Shown: positions 1 through 5,129, counted from the stretch's first letter. The stretch is DNA of 5,129 bases from an uncultured Desulfohalobiaceae bacterium (GCA_913055195.1 CAJXJU010000129.1:1-5129), one strand, 5' to 3'. The notes: generated from the letters alone by a model not told the origin. A program made the numbers and translations.

Positions 1-54
1 ACGCTCGTTCGCCTGTCCCCGCACGGAAAAATTTACTTTTTGCAGGCGACTCAT
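1..54 (-). CDS. Start of an unidentified protein gene, running off the left edge (5' end only)
   Basis: Eighteen codons without a stop are visible on the minus strand, beginning with ATG at 54-52 and reading MSRLQKVNFSVRGQANER. An AGGAGA ribosome binding site lies 5 bases upstream (around 59-64), which supports this start. I do not recognise the protein from so short a piece. Its orientation is that of the cas genes further right, and a second copy of its first codons abuts the end of the last RAMP gene. I therefore infer that it was once the next gene of the CRISPR operon, perhaps another RAMP subunit or an accessory protein. It is now separated from that operon by two opposing genes and would need its own promoter or read-through. 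Confidence 0.65.
   Translation of the reverse strand, partial: MSRLQKVNFSVRGQANER
8..54 (-). repeat. Left copy of a duplicated gene start
   Basis: This stretch is the 5' end of the left-edge gene and is repeated, in the same orientation, at 1491-1528. The 16 bases at 39-54 are identical to 1513-1528. With one single-base gap and one gap of about 10 bases the similarity continues to the TTCGCCTG shared by 8-15 and 1491-1498. The net length difference is 9 bases, so the reading frame is kept: MSRLQKVNFSVRGQAN here against MSRLQRSPFLQAN in the other copy. Upstream of the ATG the two copies do not resemble each other. Confidence 0.75.
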
Positions 55-130
55 TAAATCTCCTGTCACCTTTCAATTGTTTTATCGTCAAAATATAAAA
101 AAGCCGATTTAAAGAAAAAGGGAGCAAACA
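55..130. promoter_or_regulatory. Divergent intergenic region with candidate promoters
   Basis: This 76-base AT-rich spacer separates the left-edge minus-strand gene from the plus-strand pair and must serve one or both. On the plus strand a weak -35 (TTTCAA, 71-76) and a good -10 (TATAAA, 94-99) are 17 bases apart, about 31 bases before the ATG at 131. A GGGAG ribosome binding site sits at 120-124. On the minus strand TTGACG (91-86) resembles a -35, but no convincing -10 follows at the right distance. I see no clear operator palindrome. Promoter calls are by eye only. Confidence 0.4.
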
Positions 131-514
131 ATGAGTATAAAAAATTTACCAACAATAATCAAAAACAAAGTCCCTGCCAAAAATGGCCTTACATGGATTC
201 TTGAGGCAGGTAACATGATTGTTGATGCCACAAAAGTTCAGGATGAGCAGGAGACTATACGTCTGGCCATAGAGCGGAAGCATGAGCAAACAATGGCTTC
301 TATCAATACCATGAAAGAAGCAGTCAATTTTGCCATGCAACAGCAACATCAAAAGGAAGCTCTGGGGTTAGGAGTTATTTTAGAAGGCGTCATGCAAAGT
401 CAAAACAATGGAAATCTGGAAGAACTTAAATCTTTTCTAGATTCCCTGGTCAAAATTACTACCAATCCTGGTGTAGCCAGGGCTGGAGCAGAAATTTTAA
501 AAAACTTTAAATAA
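131..514 (+). CDS. Small helical protein of unknown function, 127 aa
   Basis: The ATG at 131 follows GGGAG at 120-124 by 6 bases. The protein has no signal peptide or membrane segment. After a basic N-terminus (residues 1-20) it appears almost wholly helical: residues 35-75 are charged and Gln-rich (QDEQETIRLAIERKHEQ), likely coiled coil. Residues 76-110 form a second helical stretch ending in a GNLEELKSFLDSLVKI segment. That pattern (long charged helix, then a gap of small residues, then a helix with regularly spaced Leu/Ile) reminds me of a widespread group of small uncharacterised bacterial helical proteins, but I cannot name a family. It lies 15 bases before the next gene, so the two are probably co-transcribed and may form a pair, for example a soluble partner or regulator of the membrane-associated protein. 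That role is inference. Confidence 0.85.
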   Translation: MSIKNLPTIIKNKVPAKNGLTWILEAGNMIVDATKVQDEQETIRLAIERKHEQTMASINTMKEAVNFAMQQQHQKEALGLGVILEGVMQSQNNGNLEELKSFLDSLVKITTNPGVARAGAEILKNFK

Positions 515-516
515 AA

Positions 517-524
517 AAGGAGGT
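517..524 (+). promoter_or_regulatory. Strong ribosome binding site of the 319-aa gene
   Basis: AAGGAGGT, a near-perfect match to the anti-Shine-Dalgarno sequence, lies just after the upstream TAA and 5 bases before the ATG at 530. It suggests that the second gene is translated at least as strongly as the first and independently of coupling. Confidence 0.85.
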
Positions 525-529
525 AAATT

Positions 530-1489
530 ATGATCTGGTTTATTATAGGAGCAGCCGCAGCAGTTGTAACAGCAGGTCTTGGCTATGGCGCACATGAAGA
601 GGCTAAAAGCATTAATAGAAAAGCAGAAAAAATTGTCAATAATGTGGATAATGAACGCAAACAACTTGAACAGGACCTTGCCAGGGCATCATCTGCACTT
701 GAAGAGGGTCTAAGAGACTTTGGCTACCTCAAAGAAAATGCAGTTAATATCGTGGAACAGGTTGGAGCTGAATTGAATGAAATCGTTATAAAGCAGGGGT
801 GGAGCGAAATACATAATGTAATAGTCAAAATCAATGAGCATGTTCTTGAAGTAAAAAGCGCTATAAGTGAATTTAAAAAACTTGCAGGTGACGATCCTCT
901 CAAAGCTGCTATCATAACTGGCGGTGCAGCCTTAACTACTTCTGTCGCCACATCTCTTATCACTGGCACAGCAACAGCTGCTACCACTTCTGCCCTTCTT
1001 GGAACTGCTGGAATTAGCGCCATAGAAGGTGCTGCTGCCCTGTCATTAGGCGCTGCTGGTGGTGCTGCTGCATCTTTAGGCGCGCTTGTGCCTGTCCTGG
1101 CTCCAGCCCTTGCTCTTGGTTCTCTGGCCTTTGGCATCACAGAAAACATCAATGCTGAAAAAAATCTCACCAAAGCAAAAGAATATAAGGCAGATGTATC
1201 TATCTGGATAGAAAAGGCTAAAGCACAAATAGACGTATGGCAAAGATATCTGGAACGTGTTAGCATATTATCAACTTCTTTAAATGAATTAACAAATAAT
1301 CTCATTAAGGAAATATCACTGCCTGACCATAAGACAAACTGGAGTACTAATAGTGAGAGAGTTGTAGCAGTTATAAGTATATGCTGGGCCATTATTCAAA
1401 TTTTACAAATCAATTTAGAAATGGATGCAGATAATTTTTTTAAGCTTGAAAATGAAATTCAGAGAACAATCGATCAATGGCATTATTAG
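530..1489 (+). CDS. Coiled-coil protein with Gly/Ala-rich hydrophobic core, putative membrane protein, 319 aa
   Basis: The order of segments is as follows. Residues 2-20 are hydrophobic (IWFIIGAAAAVVTAGLGYG), like a transmembrane or glycine-zipper helix. Residues 22-118 are charged and heptad-like, probably coiled coil. Residues 124-204 are a long uncharged stretch rich in Ala, Gly, Thr and Leu (broken only by one Glu at 166), with many small-xxx-small spacings. Residues 206-260 form a second charged helical region. Residues 277-295 are again hydrophobic. Helix - hydrophobic hairpin - helix proteins of this shape are common, poorly described bacterial proteins, and the layout recalls pore-forming alpha-helical toxins and phage or conjugation accessory proteins; I cannot assign a family. 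It shows no CARF, nuclease or protease motif. With the 127-aa gene it forms a two-gene unit converging on the cas operon. A role as a membrane-acting accessory effector is possible but unproven. Confidence 0.85.
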   Translation: MIWFIIGAAAAVVTAGLGYGAHEEAKSINRKAEKIVNNVDNERKQLEQDLARASSALEEGLRDFGYLKENAVNIVEQVGAELNEIVIKQGWSEIHNVIVKINEHVLEVKSAISEFKKLAGDDPLKAAIITGGAALTTSVATSLITGTATAATTSALLGTAGISAIEGAAALSLGAAGGAAASLGALVPVLAPALALGSLAFGITENINAEKNLTKAKEYKADVSIWIEKAKAQIDVWQRYLERVSILSTSLNELTNNLIKEISLPDHKTNWSTNSERVVAVISICWAIIQILQINLEMDADNFFKLENEIQRTIDQWHY

Positions 1490-1490
1490 A

Positions 1491-1528
1491 TTCGCCTGCA
1501 AAAAAGGACTTCTTTGCAGGCGACTCAT
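1491..1528 (-). pseudogene. Remnant copy of the left-edge gene's start
   Basis: An ATG at 1528-1526 overlaps the TGA stop of the RAMP gene (1527-1525) as ATGA, a typical operon junction. It reads MSRLQRSPFLQAN, which matches the intact left-edge gene (MSRLQKVNFSVRGQAN) in 9 of 13 positions when three residues are gapped. Similarity ends near 1490. Beyond that point the frame runs antisense through the 319-codon gene and stops at 1415-1417 after 37 codons in all. I take it as the stump left where the original downstream gene was interrupted. An alternative is that it is only a local duplication made during the cassette's arrival. Confidence 0.55.
1492..1523. repeat. Perfect 11-bp inverted repeat (hairpin) between convergent genes
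   Basis: TCGCCTGCAAA at 1492-1502 and TTTGCAGGCGA at 1513-1523 are exact reverse complements around a 10-base loop. The hairpin fills the 35-base gap between the stop of the 319-codon gene and the stop of the RAMP gene. It could act as a two-way transcription end or RNA-protecting stem, but no T-run follows on either strand, so it is not a classical intrinsic terminator. The left-edge copy of this sequence has the same arms only in shortened form (9-15 with 43-49, 7 bp, 27-base loop). Confidence 0.75.
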
Positions 1529-2400
1529 GACTTATGCCTGCATACATATCTCACATCCAATGACAACAAAACACTTTCCTCTGTCTGACTTTTCCAGCCA
1601 CAATCCCACACAATGGCAACATCATCCATCTTTACTCCAGGGCCTCTTTTACGATCATAACGCCTGCCAGTTATGGGAATTAATTTGCCATTCATTATAA
1701 AATCCTCATCATACAACAAATAAAAAGGACACTTCTCATTTCCAGGCCACTTTACAAGAGGATTCTCGCCATCCTTTTCAACAAACTCCCCATGAAAAAT
1801 TTTTTCAGCCTTTTGCATTTTTACATCCAGTAACCTGCCCAGGCCCTTATTCACTTCACCACCCCATTGCGACTGCATGAGCAATTCTTTTAATGATAAG
1901 TCTGCTATACTTGCATCAGAAGAAACTGTTATTTTTAAATCATCATCCCTGCCTTCCTGCCAGAACACATATCCCTTTAACCCGGTTCTCTCGCGACTTT
2001 TATTATTACCATGAATAGGAACAGCTACAATCACTTCCTTTTCAAATAATCTATTTTCCAGCGCGCCCCTGGTATTATAATCCAGAGCTACACCATAATA
2101 AGCAGTTAAATAATGGTTTTCCAGATCCAATAATCCTTTTTCCCAGGGAAACAAAATCTTATTCTTATGTAACACAAAAAATGGAGAAAATCGTATATGT
2201 CTGGCAAGAAAATTTTCTACTTTTGCAAAATCATGTTCAGGCAAATTCAACTTCTTTACCAGCACTGGCACAAGGGCATAAAAAGGAATATGAGCTGGTA
2301 CAAAAGGCAATGTCCTGGAAATAAAGCCCAGAGGTGAAGTGCCACAATGCAAATCGCTTTTTAAAGGCACAACAACTTCTGCAACATGCCATCTATTCAT
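1525..2400 (-). CDS. RAMP-superfamily CRISPR type III subunit (Cas5/Cmr3-, Csx10- or Cmr6-like), 291 aa
   Basis: I place the start at ATG 2400-2398 rather than at the longer in-frame ATG at 2454. The shorter start has an AAGGGGAA site 5 bases upstream and overlaps the previous stop by 8 bases (ATGAATAG), and the RAMP fold begins at once (WHVAEVVVPLKSDLHCG). Residues 18-45 hold the HCGTSPLGF...RTLPFVPAHI stretch, which resembles the 'G...G...T..fvPg..l..AL' opening of RAMP proteins. Residues 178-190 (QWGGEVNKGLGRL) are the glycine-rich loop typical of the superfamily. In type III complexes such a subunit caps one end of the Cas7 backbone, near the crRNA 5' tag (Cas5 role) or the 3' end (Cmr6 role). 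Sequence alone does not settle which. Gene order after a Cmr5-like gene suggests Cmr6, whereas the fvPg opening looks more Cas5-like. It is the last intact gene of the operon before the cassette. Confidence 0.75.
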   Translation of the reverse strand: MNRWHVAEVVVPLKSDLHCGTSPLGFISRTLPFVPAHIPFYALVPVLVKKLNLPEHDFAKVENFLARHIRFSPFFVLHKNKILFPWEKGLLDLENHYLTAYYGVALDYNTRGALENRLFEKEVIVAVPIHGNNKSRERTGLKGYVFWQEGRDDDLKITVSSDASIADLSLKELLMQSQWGGEVNKGLGRLLDVKMQKAEKIFHGEFVEKDGENPLVKWPGNEKCPFYLLYDEDFIMNGKLIPITGRRYDRKRGPGVKMDDVAIVWDCGWKSQTEESVLLSLDVRYVCRHKS

Positions 2401-2815
2401 TGCTATTCCCCTTGTTTTCACTGGTGATTTCTGCTTTGGCATGGTATCTGGCAAAAATTAAGGCCTGCTCTGTGACCTTACGTGCCAGAATTAATTTTGG
2501 CAGAGATTCTGTAATTTTTCGCACAGCAGTTAATAATTCAGCAGGATCATTTTGAAAGTTCTTTTTATCTATAAGTTGAACTTTATTATTGCTCCACAGT
2601 TCATATAAAAAGTCAGTTAAAACCTTTTTACCATATTCTTTTTTATGACATGACAACAAAAACACTGCCATTGCATAAAGTCCATTTTCAGCCAGGACTC
2701 CCAGCGCCTTATTGATAATATTCTCCTGATCTTTGATTTTTATTTTATTGTCCTTTATAATTATTTTTCTACCATACTTTGCGCAAATAGGCTCAAGATT
2801 GACTATCTGTTCCAT
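2393..2815 (-). CDS. cmr5-like: Cmr5/Cas11-like small subunit of a type III CRISPR complex, 140 aa
   Basis: Residues 32-71 (NIINKALGVLAENGLYAMAV...) match the pattern I know from Cmr5 and Cas11 small subunits: a helix with 'KALGVL.E.G.YA..L.LL', followed by more helices. The usual Cmr5 length is about 120-170 residues, so this fits. Such subunits form the inner filament that lies along the crRNA-target duplex next to Cas7. The N-terminal 30 residues are Lys/Ile-rich and the last 12 are polar. Start ATG 2815-2813 is preceded by GGAGGA at 2826-2821 with 5 bases between. The gap to the Cas7-like gene is 12 bases. Its 3' end overlaps the next gene by 8 bases. Family assignment is by motif recall, not by search. 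Confidence 0.75.
   Translation of the reverse strand: MEQIVNLEPICAKYGRKIIIKDNKIKIKDQENIINKALGVLAENGLYAMAVFLLSCHKKEYGKKVLTDFLYELWSNNKVQLIDKKNFQNDPAELLTAVRKITESLPKLILARKVTEQALIFARYHAKAEITSENKGNSNE
2406..2413 (-). promoter_or_regulatory. Ribosome binding site that fixes the RAMP start at 2400
   Basis: AAGGGGAA on the minus strand lies inside the end of the small-subunit gene and 5 bases before ATG 2400-2398. No comparable site precedes the in-frame ATG at 2454, so the 18-codon extension is probably not translated as part of this protein. Confidence 0.7.
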
Positions 2816-2827
2816 GATTTTCCTCCG

Positions 2828-3715
2828 TTAATTATCAAGGTTTAACACCTTCATCCTGCCAAAACCTCTGGTATTCATGCCTCCCAATCCAAGAGACTCA
2901 AAAAGCTGTAAGCCAGATTGTACTATTTTCAGAACCTTCTCAATTTTAATTTCTTCATTACAACGATATTCATCTATTACCACATCAAAACTGATAAGAG
3001 TTGCTCTGGGTATGGCTTCATAGGTAAACAAGGCTCCAGAGTCTGCTGCACCAGTTTTAAAATCAATAGCTACTGAGGTTCGTACTTCCAGATTAGAATT
3101 CACTATCTCAGGAAACAGCCATTCAGGAGCAATTACAAGGCGCTCATTTATCTTCTTCCAGATATCATTATCTGCTAGATTTACTTCTTCAGGCAGTTGT
3201 ATTTCTTTAGCTTCTTCGAGCTTCATATAAAGCCAGCCCAGGTTTATTTTATCATGCTCCTGAATTAAATCCTTCCCTGCCAGAAGCTTATCACCTGTAG
3301 GGGGAGTACCCTGGCCGCCAATTTCATTTAAAATAGATGCAGTTGTAACCCAGACAGGCCCAATCATGGTAGCCACTGGAAAGGCAACTATCTGCCCATC
3401 AAAAAACTTTACCCTGCCCACCTGATTCTTTTTTTCCTGGCCGGACGCATAGCCAAAGGTTTTACAGATAATGCACTTTCCGCAATTATTTTTATCATCT
3501 TTGGGATCTCTGTTTGCACAGTCTATAGCCTCTTTCTGTTCTTTTTCCTCAAGCTGATAAATTGCATAATTGCGGCACACACCAGATATGGAAGAGCCTG
3601 GTAATTTAGGTAAATTTGTACCCGGGTCACGAACAATTGTATTATCAACCCGTCCCAACCTGTAACCGCCACTGCCAATGTGCAAAGGATCAATAGTGTA
3701 AGCAAAATATTTCAT
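2828..3715 (-). CDS. cmr4-like: Cas7-type backbone RAMP protein (Cmr4/Csm3-like), 295 aa
   Basis: This is the clearest CRISPR gene here. It opens with a RAMP beta strand and the HIGSGG turn (residues 12-17), followed by GRVDNTIVRD. Asp24 stands where Cmr4/Csm3 carry the Asp that cleaves target RNA every six bases, and the conserved Arg29 follows. PGSSISGVCRNY (39-50) is the 'PGSslkGalR' motif. Cys66, Cys78, Cys81 and Cys84, just before FG, make a likely zinc site (CGKCIICKTFG). GRVKFFDGQIVAFPV (100-114) and VWVTTASIL (121-129) are Cmr4-like. GLGGMNTRGFGRMKV (276-290) is the C-terminal glycine-rich loop. Several copies would line the crRNA and cut bound RNA. The ATG at 3715 directly abuts the upstream TAA, with AGGAGG at 3729-3724, 8 bases ahead. 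Confidence 0.9.
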   Translation of the reverse strand: MKYFAYTIDPLHIGSGGYRLGRVDNTIVRDPGTNLPKLPGSSISGVCRNYAIYQLEEKEQKEAIDCANRDPKDDKNNCGKCIICKTFGYASGQEKKNQVGRVKFFDGQIVAFPVATMIGPVWVTTASILNEIGGQGTPPTGDKLLAGKDLIQEHDKINLGWLYMKLEEAKEIQLPEEVNLADNDIWKKINERLVIAPEWLFPEIVNSNLEVRTSVAIDFKTGAADSGALFTYEAIPRATLISFDVVIDEYRCNEEIKIEKVLKIVQSGLQLFESLGLGGMNTRGFGRMKVLNLDN

Positions 3716-5129
3716 TTATTTTTCCTCCTGTTTTTTGTCTATTTGACAGATAAAGTCATACCATTCCACAAAGTCAAACAACGAACCATCCATTGCCATT
3801 GCCAATAATTTATCTTTTTGTTCTTTTGTAGCATATTTTCCCAGAATTACATTTAACAAATCCTCACACAAGCCTTGTCTGGCTTCTTCTTCATCCTCCC
3901 TGTGCCAGTTAGCATGAACATATCCAAGCTGCTCAACCAGATGCTTCCGCTGTGAAGTATCTATTTTTTTGATAAGTGTTTCTATATCCTGCCAGCTATC
4001 CCATACACTCAGTGGATATGGTCTGGGGCCTCTGGAGGCACAGAACAAATGCGGCCTTGAATCATTGTCAGTCAAACGTATATCATAACGTCTGGTAGTG
4101 GTGTCTAAAATTTCATAATCAAAGGTAGATGGATAAACATAAATTTGTTGTCCCTGTTTTAACTCGCTGACATGCACAGGAAATCTGTTGTTACCCTCAA
4201 CCCAGAACCAGGAATAAAATGTGTCTTTCTTGCCATTTGGTAAAAGGGCTGGAATTTTCCAGATAATTCTTCTTTGCCTGTGATCTTCCAGTTCAAGTAA
4301 ATAATGATCATTTTCACGTTTTACATCTTCCCTGACCGTCCAGAGCTTCTCTCCCATTTCCATTGCCAGACGATTAAAACGTCTTGCAGCATCAATAGCT
4401 ACATATAAAGGAGATTTATAATAAAATATTGTCACAGATAAATGAAATGGCAAAAGATGACGCACTCTGGCAAAACGTTCACAATATTCATTATATATAT
4501 CGCTGCAACATTGCCAGAGCTTATCATCAGCACGCATAAGCAACATAACGCTGCCAGAGTCAATGGTAAGGGGGATATAAGAAGTCTTCTTTCTCTCTCC
4601 CCAATGTAAAATATATTTAACAAATTCACCAGTTGTTTCCCACATTCGAGCCAATCTTGATGGCGCAGGATGAAGACGTACTGCATAATTAATAACTTTG
4701 TCCACATCATTTAAAAGATGATGGCTAAAGGGAGCATTTAACACATGTTGTTCAATATAATTTCTGGCTTTTTCTGCCTTTGTAGTACCTGGTACACGTC
4801 CATCTCTTAATGAACCTAACAAATGGTCATTAAGAACATTTTGTAAAACAGCTATATTTTTATTTGTAAAATTTCTGTTATCAAGGACAGAAGCAATCTT
4901 ATCTAAATCAAAATTTTTAACTTCTTGTGTTATTGTTTTAAGTGATTTTAGCAAAATATTTGAGGAAGCCTGGCCGCTTAAAAAAGGCAACAAGTTAAAT
5001 GAAGCTGAAATTAAAGCTATTCTTTTTTGTCTACCTTCAACATCTTTATCAGAGACTAAATCCTCAAGCGTATCTACACTATAATACAATTGCGATTGTA
5101 TTTTCAACCGACCATATTTTTTATAACTT
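3716..5129 (-). CDS. csx11-like: C-terminal part of a Cas10-type large subunit, Csx11-like (5' end outside the window)
   Basis: The frame is open to the window edge: seven further codons (SYKKYGR) precede the TTG at 5107, so the true start lies upstream. Csx11 proteins are typically much longer (about 900-1000 residues from memory) than the 470 seen. Numbering from that TTG, residues 148-164 (PAPSRLARMWETTGEFV) match a Csx11 hallmark as I recall it. Residues 187-243 (SVMLLMRADDKLW...NEYCERFARVRHLLPFHLSVTIFYYKSPLYVAIDAARRF) match the Csx11/Cas10 palm-2 pattern 'PAd.AL...i...Ye..f.KVr..LPlhlgvv....PL...lDAgRR'. The GGDD of active cyclase palms is absent where it would fall: the aligned stretch is about residues 182-187 (IDSGSV). 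Residues 370-463 are a helical C-terminal domain. Subtype III-C Cas10 is described as having an inactivated palm, which fits. Confidence 0.75.
   Translation of the reverse strand, partial: SYKKYGRLKIQSQLYYSVDTLEDLVSDKDVEGRQKRIALISASFNLLPFLSGQASSNILLKSLKTITQEVKNFDLDKIASVLDNRNFTNKNIAVLQNVLNDHLLGSLRDGRVPGTTKAEKARNYIEQHVLNAPFSHHLLNDVDKVINYAVRLHPAPSRLARMWETTGEFVKYILHWGERKKTSYIPLTIDSGSVMLLMRADDKLWQCCSDIYNEYCERFARVRHLLPFHLSVTIFYYKSPLYVAIDAARRFNRLAMEMGEKLWTVREDVKRENDHYLLELEDHRQRRIIWKIPALLPNGKKDTFYSWFWVEGNNRFPVHVSELKQGQQIYVYPSTFDYEILDTTTRRYDIRLTDNDSRPHLFCASRGPRPYPLSVWDSWQDIETLIKKIDTSQRKHLVEQLGYVHANWHREDEEEARQGLCEDLLNVILGKYATKEQKDKLLAMAMDGSLFDFVEWYDFICQIDKKQEEK
3724..3729 (-). promoter_or_regulatory. 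Ribosome binding site inside the Cas10 gene end
   Basis: A perfect AGGAGG lies inside the last codons of the Cas10-type gene and 8 bases before ATG 3715. It accounts for high translation of the backbone subunit, which is needed in several copies per complex, and supports translational coupling across the 0-base junction. Confidence 0.8.

Larger units (their letters stand above)
55..1490 (+). other. Putative inserted two-gene cassette interrupting the cas operon
   Basis: This segment holds two plus-strand genes and their upstream region. It is bounded on both sides by copies of the start of the left-edge gene (8-54 and 1491-1528). The gene order on the minus strand would be continuous without it: last RAMP gene, ATGA overlap, left-edge gene. 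The right boundary falls immediately after the stop codon of the 319-codon gene, and the left boundary just upstream of the intact start codon. There is no transposase, integrase or convincing terminal inverted repeat, so the mechanism is unknown. The insertion reading is inference from gene order and the flanking duplication. Confidence 0.5.
1525..5129 (-). other. Type III-C-like CRISPR effector operon (partial)
   Basis: Four minus-strand genes are packed with a 0-base junction, a 12-base gap and an 8-base overlap: Cas10/Csx11-like, Cas7/Cmr4-like, Cmr5-like and a second RAMP. This gene set with a Csx11-type Cas10 lacking GGDD is what is described for subtype III-C (MTH326-like). Some members of the usual set (a further Cmr1/Cmr6/Cmr3-like subunit, Cas6, adaptation genes, the CRISPR array) are not seen in this window and may lie beyond either edge. 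The assignment rests on motif recall, so III-B or III-D variants stay possible. Confidence 0.6.

Noticed and set aside
1..60. Possible end of a CRISPR array: the sequence contains GC-rich, partly palindromic TTCGCCTGTCCCCGC.
   Set aside because: No regularly spaced copies are present. The stretch reads as the first 18 codons of a gene with a good ribosome binding site, and its only other copy is the remnant at 1491-1528.
724..1392. Minus-strand open frame of 222 codons.
   Set aside because: It is antisense to the 319-codon gene, has no ribosome binding site, and its Ala/Pro-rich middle is the reverse reading of the Ala/Gly-rich core.
1492..1523. Rho-independent terminator.
   Set aside because: No T-run follows the stem on either strand, so I list it only as an inverted repeat.
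39..1528. The 16-bp direct repeats (39-54 and 1513-1528) as a simple transposon target-site duplication.
   Set aside because: Similarity continues beyond 16 bp with gaps into what would then be the element (to 8-15 and 1491-1498), and no transposase or clear terminal inverted repeats are seen. A duplicated gene start fits better, though a mobile origin is not excluded.
1491..1528. Integron attC-like recombination site, because a palindrome flanks a gene cassette.
   Set aside because: No RYYYAAC/GTTRRRY core sites are visible, the hairpin is far shorter than attC sites, and the cassette genes have their own promoter region.
2401..2454. An 18-residue N-terminal extension of the second RAMP (MPDTMPKQKSPVKTRGIA).
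   Set aside because: It lies entirely inside the small-subunit gene, has no ribosome binding site, and the RAMP fold begins right after the ATG at 2400, which has one.
2334..2555. Plus-strand open frame of 73 codons (and similar short frames at 1425-1700 and 3523-3705).
   Set aside because: They are antisense or out-of-frame readings of the well-supported cas genes or of the 319-codon gene, with no start signals of their own.
5105..5107. TTG as the start codon of the Cas10-type gene.
   Set aside because: The frame stays open to the window edge, no Shine-Dalgarno site precedes it, and the protein visible is only about half the family's usual length.

Overview
The window looks like part of a prokaryotic defence locus in an AT-rich genome (about 40% GC by eye, not computed). 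Genes are tightly packed, with strong AGGAGG-type ribosome binding sites. The host cannot be named. Signal-poor CRISPR genes like these occur in both bacteria and archaea, although the Shine-Dalgarno sites and the two small plus-strand genes fit a bacterium somewhat better.

Right and centre (5129 down to 1525, minus strand): four adjacent genes read as one operon. They are the 3' part of a large Cas10-type subunit of the Csx11 kind (5' end outside the window), a Cas7/Cmr4-like backbone RAMP protein, a Cmr5/Cas11-like small subunit, and a more divergent RAMP protein of Cas5/Cmr3, Csx10 or Cmr6 type. Junctions are 0 bp, 12 bp and an 8-bp overlap, so translation is probably coupled. Together they resemble a type III CRISPR-Cas effector, most like subtype III-C (MTH326/Csx11-like). 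The segment of Cas10 that aligns by eye with the second palm domain shows no GGDD, so this complex may cut or bind target RNA without making cyclic oligoadenylate. No CRISPR array, cas1/cas2 or cas6 is visible.

Left (55 to 1490): two plus-strand genes with their own upstream region oppose the cas operon. The first encodes a 127-residue, probably helical, soluble protein. The second encodes a 319-residue protein with an N-terminal hydrophobic segment, a coiled coil, an 80-residue Gly/Ala-rich hydrophobic core and another coiled coil, an architecture that suggests membrane association. The first 54 bases hold the start of another minus-strand gene (18 codons visible) that runs off the left edge and was probably the next cas-operon gene.

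The main observation is that this two-gene cassette appears to have been inserted into the cas operon. The start of the left-edge gene (MSRLQ...F...QAN) is present twice: once intact at 54-8, and once as a short remnant at 1528-1491. The remnant's ATG overlaps the stop codon of the last RAMP gene (ATGA). The cassette lies exactly between the two copies. It is a candidate accessory module, possibly a membrane-acting effector, lodged in a type III-C-like operon. That functional link is inference only.
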